Shown in pieces: positions 27,201-33,525 of a DNA stretch of 64,000 bases. The notes below the pieces were generated by a model. The model had not been told where the DNA came from and did not search any database. It saw only the letters and a list, made by a program, of their open reading frames with translations. The stretch is taken from assembly GCA_030142905.1 (NCBI GenBank), contig JASJOG010000008.1, positions 2,232,001 through 2,296,000 of the forward strand, written 5' to 3'. Positions within the stretch are counted from its first letter, which is position 1. Each line of letters starts with the position of its first letter. This DNA comes from Heliopora coerulea (Eukaryota > Cnidaria > Anthozoa > Scleralcyonacea > Helioporidae). Made by a program: the position numbers and the translations under genes.

Positions 27201-29011
27201 TGGATCCAATAGCCAATTACATCGTCGCAAACAACCAACCAATCAGACACTTACAGCGATCGTAGTCACAGAGACACGTGACCGACCACACTAAAACATC
27301 CGACACTTCATCAAACCCTCACTTCTGATAAAGACTCAAAGCAACGAGTTAAAAGCTCAAGAAAAAGAATGATTGAAAGTCCGGAAAACCTCTTCATCTT
27401 AAACATATGCCTGGATTAAAAGTCATACATGCATATACTTAAACACATACATACATATATACGTATATACATACATGCGTACGTAAAATATAGAGGTGAT
27501 CTCCCGGGATCCGATCTCCGTATGACACCGGTAATTTGTCTCCGGGGATGAATGACTCCCTAGAACTGATGTCACTGAGTAAACATTCGTATACATCTAA
27601 TAGCTTCCATGTCAGTAAACTGTTATCACCAATTGTCATATATTGTAATTTTTTGGTTCATTTTTGCGTTTGGCTTCTTCACTTTTACTTAAGTAAATGG
27701 AAGATAATCTCCGCACTTCAATTTTCATTTCATTTGATTTTTACAGGAAAGAACAGCACAATTGTCAAACTACGTCCGCAAGAAGATGATCCTCAAAAAC
27801 GAAAACCAGACATTCAAAAGGCAAAAAAATATCTTAATTGGGAACCCAAGGTAAATCAACGTTTAACTTACGAAATATACAGAATAAGAAATGAAAGTGG
27901 ACACAAAAAGGGGCTTCCCTAAGTATTAAACCTCAACATATAAGAAGGGCATAAACATCTATTTTACAGTACAAATCTTTTTACAGCGTTCTTTATGACT
28001 CAATTTTCGTTTCAATCGATTTAAAGTGGCTGAACAAAGTTTTTTTACTTTTTCGCCCCTTATTCTTCCTTTGTTGATAACCTTGAACAGTGACGTAGCC
28101 AAGGAGAGGGTGGTTCGAGGGGTTCAAATCCCTCCCATGGCTACTACGAGCTTGAGCTTCCAGTTCAACAATGAGTCATAAGAGTGTATCACAATTTAGC
28201 CAGCTTTGATTTGCGAGCTTGAAACCGATCTCGGCGTCGGGATAAATTGTCGATAAGTTTGGGCCGTTGACGGCAGCCAAAATTACCGTTCTTTTTCTGC
28301 AGCGAAACATTCTTCCTGGTGGTGTTTGATGTTGTTACTGTCGATTGCATTTTCTCGTGAATGCTACCAAGAGACTCATCCGTCTAGTTCTGCTTTACTA
28401 GGTCTAAACTTGCCACTTAAACTGCACAAACGTTTCAAACAATATATTTTCGTCCTTCTTGTCGATTGAAATATCGAATACGCAATACTGAAATTGACCT
28501 TAGTGAACGTCCAGACATTTGAAATTGAACTCTAATAAACCAAAATTAGACCCTGCTTTTTACAGTTTAGTAAATTGACCAATATCCTGTTCGGACGAGG
28601 CATGAGACAACATCATCATTCATCTGATCTCCAAACTTTGTGAAGCTTGCTGAACAAACAGGCGATAACGGAGATTTTTAACCAATCTTTGTGGGGTTTG
28701 GAAATAAAACCAAACTCAACTTTTGAGTGTATGATACAGCTTCTTAAAAGAATACGAATTGAAGAGTAATTTAGGTTAGGTGTTGTTACTGGAATTTTAT
28801 TTTAATTAAGATCACATTTCCAAATCTGTTTGCGGTCCTGATTTCCATTGTATTTTCGTCAAAAGAATCGTAGTTAGCATTTTCAGAGAAGTTGGTATTG
28901 CATATTCTGGTATTTCTTATTTAGGTTCGCCTTCTTGATGGACTGGATAAAACAATCCGATTCTTCCGCGACGAACTGAACAGACTTAATAAAGTGCAGC
29001 GCGAGTTATGA
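4687..29011 (+). CDS. UXS1: UDP-glucuronate decarboxylase (UDP-xylose synthase), 18 exons, 5' end missing
   Basis: Converts UDP-glucuronate to UDP-xylose with NAD+ as bound cofactor. In animals it is a Golgi/ER-lumen type II membrane enzyme, and UDP-xylose starts the Xyl-Gal-Gal-GlcA linker of proteoglycans. The 18 exons listed separately join in phase to about 368 residues ending at TGA 29009-29011. Visible features, in order, are a charged stem helix ([16 protein letters not shown]), the Rossmann motif [25 protein letters not shown], the catalytic region [11 protein letters not shown], the YDEGKR Tyr-x3-Lys pair, [20 protein letters not shown], and [10 protein letters not shown]. These match animal UXS1 almost residue for residue. 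The animal protein is about 420 residues, so the first 45 or so (cytosolic tail and signal anchor) lie in unplaced exon(s) upstream. The first exon found begins with the last base of a codon. The core has no stops or frameshifts, so the gene looks intact and under selection. Introns carry many repeats. Confidence 0.95.
4833..5356. mobile_element. MITE with GGCTACGYTTACACTA-type ends
   Basis: The left end reads GGCTACGCTTACACTA and the right end reads TAGTGTAAACGTAC, an inverted pair. The interior repeats GAATCTGGATACTTTGAATC. A related copy starts near 62158 and a fragment lies near 45150. It sits in a UXS1 intron. Confidence 0.6.
6116..6159 (+). CDS. UXS1: UXS1 exon b
   Basis: TTACAG acceptor, GTGAGT donor. 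It codes [15 protein letters not shown] (phase 0 in, phase 2 out), equivalent to the VEPLREKIRDLEK stretch of vertebrate UXS1. Confidence 0.85.
6600..7600. other. G-rich unassigned intronic block
   Basis: A stretch of about 1 kb in the UXS1 intron is richer in G on the plus strand than its flanks. It contains a 104-codon minus ORF (7256-7570) with no domain I recognise. It may be a decayed mobile element. No terminal repeats were found. Confidence 0.3.
7803..7860 (+). CDS. UXS1: UXS1 exon c
   Basis: TTTTAG acceptor, GTAAGA donor. It codes [19 protein letters not shown], the linker leading into the first beta strand of the Rossmann fold. Ends in phase 0. Confidence 0.9.
8247..8562 (+). CDS. 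Unassigned ORF behind a strong splice acceptor, in UXS1 intron
   Basis: A long pyrimidine tract and CTATAG precede an open stretch of about 104 codons ending at TAA. It includes [20 protein letters not shown] and [20 protein letters not shown]. It could be an exon of a nested gene or element. Joined to UXS1 exon c it would instead be read in another frame that stops after about 20 codons, so it is not a natural extension of UXS1. No family recognised. Confidence 0.2.
9114..9208 (-). mobile_element. tRNA-derived SINE fragment (family A)
   Basis: Shares the body ATCATTTTCTGAGTATCGA and CCAAGCTCTCATGTTTCTCA with the SINE copies at 30.7-31.1 kb, on the minus strand. Only the last bases of the tRNA-like head (GCCCCGTCTGGGGCTC) remain. 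Confidence 0.7.
9785..10030. repeat. Purine-rich GAGAGTGAGA low-complexity tract
   Basis: Degenerate runs of GAGAGT, GGGAGA and GTGTGT on the plus strand. The Ser/Leu/Thr-rich ORFs read from the other strand are products of this composition. Confidence 0.8.
10031..10303 (+). mobile_element. SINE-like element with CTCCGGTTTCCTCC core
   Basis: Contains a box-B-like GGTTCGATTCC near 10082 and, further on, CTCCGGGTACTCCGGTTTCC. That core is found in animal SINEs with tRNA-related heads. It ends in a TTTACTTTTACTTTTG tail. The head is degenerate. Assignment rests on these motifs. Confidence 0.4.
10555..10620 (+). CDS. UXS1: UXS1 exon d (NAD-binding glycine motif)
   Basis: TGTAG acceptor. Codes [20 protein letters not shown] plus HE, containing the GxxGxxG dinucleotide-binding motif of extended SDR enzymes. 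The donor is GTGTGG. Confidence 0.95.
10761..10813 (+). CDS. UXS1: UXS1 exon e
   Basis: CTCAG acceptor, GTACGT donor. Codes [17 protein letters not shown] and two bases of Trp. The Asp after the second strand binds the NAD ribose in this family. Confidence 0.95.
11215..11360 (+). repeat. AAAC/AAAT low-complexity array
   Basis: Irregular AAAC and AAAT units run through this intron stretch. No target duplications or terminal repeats were seen. Confidence 0.75.
11395..11481. mobile_element. Sub-100-bp TIR repeat, copy 1 (left end eroded)
   Basis: Shares ACGAGTAAAATCGT and TTCTGCCGGAAAAGAGTTAA with copies at 16275 and 56669. The left terminal repeat has decayed to GGGCACTCTCCCC. Confidence 0.6.
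11720..11900 (+). repeat. ATC/ATT-rich low-complexity tract
   Basis: An ATC trinucleotide run near 11735-11760 followed by degenerate ATTATC/ATCATA sequence up to the acceptor of UXS1 exon f. Confidence 0.6.
11900..11961 (+). CDS. UXS1: UXS1 exon f
   Basis: TTTTAG acceptor, GTAAAG donor. Codes [20 protein letters not shown]; highly conserved in the family. Confidence 0.95.
12026..12269. mobile_element. Possible MITE with GGTTCATACGA/TTCGTGTGAATCA ends
   Basis: GCCTGGTTCATACGAG at the left and ATTCGTGTGAATCAGACTTA then AGGC at the right form an imperfect inverted pair around AAGC-rich sequence. Weak evidence. Confidence 0.4.
13308..13652 (-). CDS. Unassigned 114-codon ORF in UXS1 intron
   Basis: Begins [20 protein letters not shown] and contains [20 protein letters not shown]. 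Composition looks protein-like, but I recognise no domain, and there are no supporting splice sites. It could be a decayed fragment of a mobile element. Confidence 0.2.
   Translation of the reverse strand: MQSKAQSTSKTAPDNTNGQGGEDNTYTIEWNIVGSRQGDPNYLKWVRSYSFRGRKTVEVCGKKSKFRILFMRWKDNVVRGVTLLEKGFILNVPCNFYVSWSVEAWKMEAKPLKL
14351..14415 (+). CDS. UXS1: UXS1 exon g
   Basis: TTGTAG acceptor, GTAAGG donor. Codes [20 protein letters not shown] plus IK, the nucleotide/cofactor-contact loop of UDP-xylose synthases. Confidence 0.95.
15756..15795 (+). CDS. UXS1: UXS1 exon h (40 nt)
   Basis: TTTTAG acceptor, GTGAGT donor. Codes [13 protein letters not shown], then the first base of Gly completed by exon i. 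Confidence 0.93.
15807..16010 (-). mobile_element. Repeat family B, copy 1
   Basis: Read on the minus strand it carries TACGATTCGCTCACTAATGC then AGCAATACGTCCTGACGAC, closely matching 62.9-63.0 kb. CGCATACGA-type ends point to a MITE. It lies directly behind UXS1 exon h. Confidence 0.55.
16275..16373. mobile_element. Sub-100-bp TIR repeat, copy 2
   Basis: Ends AACTCTTTCCCGGCGGGA and TCCGCCGGAAAAGAGTTA are inverted repeats around GACGAGTAAAATCGTC, which is itself a near palindrome. About 99 bp in total. No coding capacity. Confidence 0.65.
17095..17154 (+). CDS. UXS1: UXS1 exon i (catalytic Ser/Thr strand)
   Basis: CTAAAG acceptor, GTATGA donor. Codes [19 protein letters not shown]. The STSE segment holds the catalytic Thr/Ser and Glu of the SDR active site. 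Confidence 0.95.
17743..17750 (+). CDS. UXS1: UXS1 exon j, 8-nt microexon
   Basis: ACCCTGAG lies between a TATAG acceptor and a GTAAGT donor. With the last base of exon i it gives Asp-Pro-Glu, exactly the residues that follow EVYG in UXS1 (EVYGDPEVHPQ). Without it the frame breaks and DPE is lost. Confidence 0.9.
17930..18207 (+). repeat. GAAAGAGA purine microsatellite
   Basis: About 278 bp of nearly pure G/A in GAAAGA and GAGAGA units, in the UXS1 intron just after the 8-nt microexon. Long charged or Leu/Ser ORFs across it on both strands are artefacts. Confidence 0.95.
18509..18560 (+). repeat. Short tandem repeat, about 21-bp unit
   Basis: AAATTAGGCTAATATTCTT occurs twice and a third, diverged unit follows (AAATTAGGCAGG). 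Confidence 0.6.
18717..18830 (+). CDS. UXS1: UXS1 exon k (catalytic Tyr-x3-Lys)
   Basis: GACAG acceptor, GTTAGT donor; 38 codons. Codes [20 protein letters not shown] then [18 protein letters not shown]. Tyr and Lys of YDEGK are the catalytic pair. Confidence 0.97.
20262..20470 (+). repeat. Repeat family C, copy 1
   Basis: Shares GAATGTCTCTGTGCTTTTAT, ATACGAGGCGTATTCGAATG and the TATAAAATAACTATAAACGT...GTGACGTCA stretch with 26.42-26.67 kb. Confidence 0.55.
20822..20888 (+). CDS. UXS1: UXS1 exon l
   Basis: TTTTAG acceptor, GTAGGA donor. Codes [20 protein letters not shown] plus ND; conserved substrate-binding RIFNTFG. Confidence 0.95.
21173..21225 (+). CDS. UXS1: UXS1 exon m
   Basis: TTACAG acceptor, GTAAGT donor. 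Codes [17 protein letters not shown]. Confidence 0.95.
21295..21605 (+). repeat. Tandem repeat, about 100-bp unit, three copies
   Basis: GAGTTTGACGATATC recurs near 21362, 21460 and 21565, each followed by AAATCTA-GATTGATGGAAA-like sequence. It lies within the intron after UXS1 exon m. Confidence 0.8.
22139..22210 (-). mobile_element. tRNA-derived SINE head
   Basis: On the minus strand, TAGCTCAATGGTTAGAGC (box A) and GGTTCGATTCCC (box B) are spaced as in a tRNA, and D, anticodon and T arms can be drawn. The acceptor stem is broken and position 33 is C, not U. It is therefore a SINE relic of family A type, not a functional tRNA gene. Confidence 0.65.
22493..22550 (+). repeat. Direct duplication, 28 bp
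   Basis: TTGGACATATATCTTGAGGT plus TTTTAC occurs twice back to back. Confidence 0.85.
23166..23209 (+). CDS. UXS1: UXS1 exon n
   Basis: TTACAG acceptor, GTAAAT donor. Codes [14 protein letters not shown] and two bases of Ser (vertebrate VYGSGSQTRAFQYVS). Confidence 0.93.
24568..24628 (+). CDS. UXS1: UXS1 exon o
   Basis: TTACAG acceptor, GTGAGT donor. Codes [20 protein letters not shown] after the split Ser codon. Ends in phase 0. Confidence 0.95.
25618..25675 (+). CDS. UXS1: UXS1 exon p, followed by GC-AG intron
   Basis: TTCCAAG acceptor. Codes [19 protein letters not shown] and one base of Gly, corresponding to GNPEEHTILEFAQLIKNLVG of vertebrate UXS1. The donor reads G|GCAAGT rather than GT. 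The 58-nt length and phase 1 are exactly what exons o and q need, and no GT donor here keeps the homologous frame. Confidence 0.85.
26424..26672 (+). repeat. Repeat family C, copy 2, with foldback
   Basis: GTGATAGAAACATGAATGAC and its inverse (CATGAATGTTTCTATCAC) flank ATACGAGGCGTACTCAAGTG. The 3' part resembles copy 1. Confidence 0.6.
26705..27405. mobile_element. Foldback element with arms of about 290 bp
   Basis: GATAAAGAGGTTCTCCGAAC at the left is mirrored by GTCCGGAAAACCTCTTCATC at the right. The inverted similarity continues inward through CTCAACTCGTTGCTTCTG, TGATTGGTTTGCGACGATGT and TGGATCCAGTGGATAGC. A spacer of about 130 bp encodes [20 protein letters not shown]. Together with the QPIRHLQRS read from the right arm, that recalls the C-terminal tail of some Penelope-like or other retroelement proteins. 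It lies in the GC-AG intron of UXS1. Confidence 0.7.
27747..27850 (+). CDS. UXS1: UXS1 exon q
   Basis: TTACAG acceptor, GTAAAT donor. Codes [20 protein letters not shown] then [24 protein letters not shown] is a family hallmark. Confidence 0.96.
28925..29011 (+). CDS. UXS1: UXS1 terminal exon
   Basis: TTTAG acceptor. Codes [20 protein letters not shown] then LNKVQREL and TGA. It matches the C-terminal helix (EEGLNKAIHYFRKEL in vertebrates) but lacks the extra basic tail of the vertebrate enzyme. Confidence 0.93.
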   Translation, partial: VRLLDGLDKTIRFFRDELNRLNKVQREL

Positions 29012-29112
29012 AGTTTCATTCAAGAACCCAGATTTGTCCACTGGAAAACATACTTTTTAACTCTTCGTCAATGTTTTCATTCATACAAAAGAAACTTTGG
29101 GTAGAGTTTCTT

Positions 29113-29391
29113 TAAAGCTCATGTTACACGGTATGGTTTTTCATGCAACTTATGTCGCGACAAAAAAATGTTACAAGTTGCACAGCAATTTATCGCTTGT
29201 AACACTCCCTCATGCAACTGATTTTTTAAAATCACAAGTCGCACGACAAGTAGAATCAGGTTCTACTTTTTGCAGCACATTTCGACAAGTTAGATGACGT
29301 TCGCTTCGTGTAACACCCTTTATACAACGTGCAACAATTTTTTTCGCGACACAAGTTGCATGAATGACCGTAGCGTGTAACATTACCTTAA
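29113..29391. mobile_element. Foldback MITE with CATGTTACACG-type ends
   Basis: CTCATGTTACACGGTATGG and its inverse (GCGTGTAACATTACCTT) bound the element. CATGCAACTTATGTCGCGAC is mirrored by GTCGCGAC-like sequence (TTCGCGACACAAGTTGCATG). It begins about 100 bp after the UXS1 stop, so it may lie in the 3' UTR. Confidence 0.65.
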
Positions 29392-30653
29392 GTTTGTTTA
29401 ATTTAAAGTTTTGAAAAGTTACTTCTGGAAAAAAACAAAAAGCAAAAAAGAACACATTTTAGCAAACAAACCTTGGAAAACAGACTGATAAAACATGGAT
29501 TAAAGCAAGTAGACAAACAATGAGTTAGGCAAAGTCAGTAAGGAAATGCTAGTTTAACTGATTTACTGGGCACAAAAAAAAATCACTTCCAAGAGTCTGA
29601 AAGACAGCTCTGCTGAAGAAGACGAGAAACTAGAGGTATATTTTAACCAAACAACACGTGAAAGCCCTGGGTACCTGTTTCCTGGCATAATACGAAACGT
29701 CGGCACCAATGTTGGGGCTGTTATTGAGAGATGGATGTTTCAACTTGAGGTCATTGTGTTTTCGAAATTTAATATCTGTTGTTACTTAAAAAACCCTGTA
29801 GGGTTTTTCTTCTTTTTTCCCCCCAAGAATTGTAATAAGCGTGATCAGGTTGACGAACTAACTAAAATGAAGAAATGAAGAATGGTAAAGTTTAGTTTAC
29901 TGTGATTCTAGGGTCAGGCGGTTCAGGGTAAAAACCGAAAACCGAAAAAAATCGAAAAAACCGAAAAAACCGATTTTTTTAAACATTTGTTTATTCCTTA
30001 CTTCTATTGACAATTGACACTACAGTTCGAGCTACAGACTACAGTTTACAAATTCTCTGCCAGGAAGACAAGTTTCTCTACTTTGTCAGGCTTCAGTTGA
30101 GTTTGTGTTGGAGTAGAAATTTGCCCCGCTTTGCCAAAAAGCCTCTCTGATGGCGAACTGGTGGCTTGAATGGCAAGGTATTTTCTTGCCAAATGCGAGA
30201 GCAACGGGAGTTCCTTAGCGTTGATCTTTCACCATTGCAAAGGTTCGTCATCTCCGTCAGTGACTGGTTGTGACAGGTAAATGTTAATCTCTTTGGAGAG
30301 ACGACTAGGTGGAGAGAAAGCTGGCGACAGCGTTTCTTTCTTCTTCAAGCTTCTTAATGCCCCAAGGCTGAGTTTTGCCTTCTTTTGAGCAGGCGATGGC
30401 AAGACTTCGTCTTCCTCTTCAATGGCGCTGAACTCTAGGAAAGCAGCATCCTTCAAGAGTTCCTCTTTTACTTCGTTTAATTCGTCGCTTTCTGTTTCGA
30501 GAAAGTCAGTCTTGTACCGAGCATTCAAGAACGATGTGACATTCATCAAAGCTTTCAATGCACGATCAACATAACGCGCTTGTAATGTCGTCAAGACCTC
30601 GTTCTTGATTTCGGCGGTCAGTGGCAAATCATCATTTTGAGGAGCTAATTCAG

Positions 30654-31086
30654 CAGTTTGATGTTTGAGAAACATGAGAGCTTGGATATATTGAGGTAGA
30701 AGAACGATCTTCAAGGTCGATACTCAGAAAATGATTTCTGAGCCCCAGACGGGATCGAACCCGTAACCTTCTGATGACCGGTTAGACGCTCTGGGGCTCA
30801 GAAATCATTTTCTGAGTATCGACCTTGAAGATCGTTCTTCTACCTCAATATATCCAAGCTCTCATGTTTCTCAAACATGAAACTGCTCCAATCATTATCA
30901 ATATATAGTGGCTTCCGCTTAGGTCGCACATATATATCGAATTTGCACCTTGGCTCACCATCTGAGTCTCGGTAGCTTAATGGTTAGAGCGTCTAACCGG
31001 TCATCAGAAGGTTGCGGGTTCGATCCCCGTCTGGGGCTCAGAAATCATTTTCTGAGTATCGACCTTGAAGATCGTTCTTCTATCTC
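30654..31086. mobile_element. Composite of three family A SINEs inside the hAT transposase
   Basis: A minus-strand copy (30661-30792), a headless plus copy (30793-30880) and a third plus copy (30963-31086) sit together. The whole is flanked by AGGAGCTAATTCAG (30640-30653) and AGGAGCCAATTCAG (31087-31100), a target duplication with one mismatch. Both flanks code Glu-Leu-Ala-Pro of the transposase. Confidence 0.75.
30966..31037 (+). other. tRNA-like head of SINE (not a functional tRNA)
   Basis: All acceptor pairs form (GTCTCGG with CTGGGGC). D arm GCTTAATGGTTAGAGC and T arm GCGGGTTCGATCCCCGT are intact. The anticodon loop CCGGTCA lacks U33, and the stem has one mismatch. Box A and box B of an internal Pol III promoter are present. 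Confidence 0.7.
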
Positions 31087-33525
31087 AGGAGCCAATTCAG
31101 TTGTTGCCAGGCGATAGAGAATTGGCTTCAACGCACTTATCGTTACGTAGCTGCTCGCAGGCATAATATCAGTGAATTTCTTGAGCGGACCAAGAGCTTT
31201 ATCAACACATTCCAAGACTTCCAAATCTTGCTATTTCGGAACCAAGTGGGAAGTATCCTTGTCGTTGCCAAGAACCCGCCGAATGGCCTTCTTATTGCGC
31301 AGCATTCTGCTGATCATGTGCTGAGTGGATCCCCAACGGGTTGGGCACATCTAAAATGATTGTAAAAATCATTTAGTATAAAACTATTTTGATGTAATTT
31401 TTAGTCTAAATAATACACACCACATTACTCAATCAACAATAAAATACTCAATCTTCGTTTACTTCATACTCACCGATGTCAAATTCTTGAACTTTTGTCC
31501 AGGTTCTTCTTGAACTTGAGCGGCGGCAAGATCTCGTCGTCTCTTCCAGCTTGTGCCAAAAGCTGCCACGATCTTCTTGGAGACACCCAATGCACGTTGT
31601 ACATTTGGGTTGTTCTTCAAGGTGTTGGTAATGGCGAGGTGCAGATTGTGACCAATACAAGGGACATTTGTCCATTTGTTGTCTTGGCAGGCTTTCTATG
31701 TGTTTGAACCATTATCAGTTGTTATGGCAATTTGTTTTGAAGCGCTTAGCTTCCAATGCGCAAGCATGTCGTTCAGTGTCTCAGTCAACTGTTTGGCAGT
31801 GTGGTCTTCGGGAACAAACTTCGTTCCAAGGTTTCGGCTTCGTAACTTCCACTCTGAGTCGATCCAATGCAGCGTGAATCGCATATACGGTGTCAGGCCG
31901 TAAGAAGACTACATGTCAGTTGTTGATGCGAAGTAATCCATTCTGCTTAGGTCTGACATAACCGCTTCTCTCGTAACATCATACAGCTTTGCGACTATTC
32001 TTCGAGAAAGTTGTCTGGTCTGGGATTTTTTAACGTGGCTCTAGTACTTTTAGGAGTTTTTGAAATCCTGGTCGACTTACTGCGTTAAACGGGACATTGA
32101 CTTTGCAGAGAAAATACGTAATAGCATCTGTAATGCTTTCATGGCGGTTGTTACCAGGTGTTAACGGCGTGCTGCTGGCAAAGAGGCTCTTTACTGTAGG
32201 TTGGATAACTTCAGTAGCTGACGAAACTGGGCTGCTGTCGTTTGCCTGTGCTGACTTTCGTCCTGATGGAGTCATCGTCCCATATTGGGAAGGATGTGCT
32301 CTTCGAAGATGCTGAATTAAATTTGAGGTGTTTCCTCCCTTGTTCTTAACGGAACGTGTACAGATTTTGCACTCGGCAAAATCCTGCCCTCTTTCAGGCT
32401 TCTTAAAGAAATCCCAAGCTGAACTCGTACTCATGGTAAAGCTGTTAAACGACTTGTAGATCTAATATGAAAACTCTACCACGCGCATATTTTCACAATG
32501 AGTCATACGCGTGACATACGTTGATGCTTCGGGCGCTTAGCGGCAATGCTTTACAATTCTGCAATTTTTTGACATAATTTTACTGCTATTTTGCTTCAAT
32601 ATTACCGAGTTTCAATTATTATTCAGATTTTTTTTCGGTTTTTCCGGTTTTTCGGTTTTTCGGTTTTTTTGTCTCAAGAAAAATCGGTTGAATCGGTTTT
32701 CAAAAAAAGCGGTTTTTTTCGGTTTATCGATAAACCGCCTTTTAGTTTAACAGGCCGCTATAGGTTCGTTGTTTGTTGCCCTCTGTTCATGACATTCAAA
32801 TACGCATTGTCAGTATGAGGCAGGAAAAAAAAATCATTCATGAAGTAAGTGGTTAACATCCGCATGAGACTAAATGGGTCAGTAAGGTTTAGCTGCGTTA
32901 ATAGTTGTTGCGTTGCTTAAGTTTGCTACAGGTCTTATAAGAACTTCTCCATTACTACCATTCATCGTGGTATCACTGTATTTTAAGATTATAATTATAT
33001 AACATATAAACGACCAATCTGTGTGTTTTATGATAGTGAACGGGATTGGATAGTTGCATTGATCATCGCTCATTAAACACGAGGGCGAGCTTTCTAATTG
33101 TTTTAGTATAAATATGGTCGGTTTGTATTAAAATTTAAAAGTTATTAATATAAATTATGTAAGTTTTGTTTGCTAATTTGTATAAAGTGGGCAATTTTGT
33201 AATTAATCATTGCATTTTATTTACTAGTAGAATCATGACAGATGTAATGGGATATGTGGATTTGTGATATAAAACGATAAAGTTATTCCATGTTCAATAT
33301 CATTCTATTAATTAAATCATTAAATATGTTTGGCGAGACGTTCTTTTTTTTTCAATTGTAATGGCGGTGCAACAGTAGACAATCCAGTGACAATTAGTGT
33401 TTTTTGACTTTTTTTGCCTTTTATTAAAGACTGTAGAAAAAAAAGCTGTCAATTGAATAGACTGTACTAGACTTTATATTTCTCTATCGAATGAACATGT
33501 GTACACCATAACATTTCTCAATAAA

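Larger units (their letters stand above)
30050..32434 (-). pseudogene. BED-finger hAT transposase pseudogene
   Basis: The start codes MSTSSAWDFFKKPERGQDFA and then a BED zinc finger (CKIC, then HLRRAH: C-x2-C, H-x4-H). Middle parts include SKQIAITTDNGSNT (the catalytic-core strand with Asp) and CPTRWGSTQHMISRML. The C-terminal dimerisation region reads ELPLLSHLARKYLAIQATSS then PSERLFGKAG. Several stops and at least two frame changes break the frame, and SINEs at 30.65-31.09 kb split it. The parts match hAT/ZBED transposases in the right order, so the identification is firm, while function is clearly lost. Confidence 0.8.
29916..32740 (-). mobile_element. hAT element with BED finger (ZBED-like), degraded
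   Basis: The ends carry inverted AGGCGGTTYA followed by repeated AACCGAAAA motifs (29916-29990 and 32637-32740). Inside, on the minus strand, lie a BED-finger hAT transposase gene with stops and frameshifts and a block of SINE insertions. TTTAGTTT occurs at 29891-29898 and 32741-32748. It could be the 8-bp target duplication typical of hAT, but on the left it sits 17 bp outside the inverted repeat. Confidence 0.7.

Noticed and set aside
28092..28145. tRNA-like hairpin with GTAGCCA...TGGCTAC and a T-arm-like GAGGGGTTCAAATCCCTC
   Set aside because: No D arm or anticodon arm; more likely a decayed MITE end of the GTAGCCA type.
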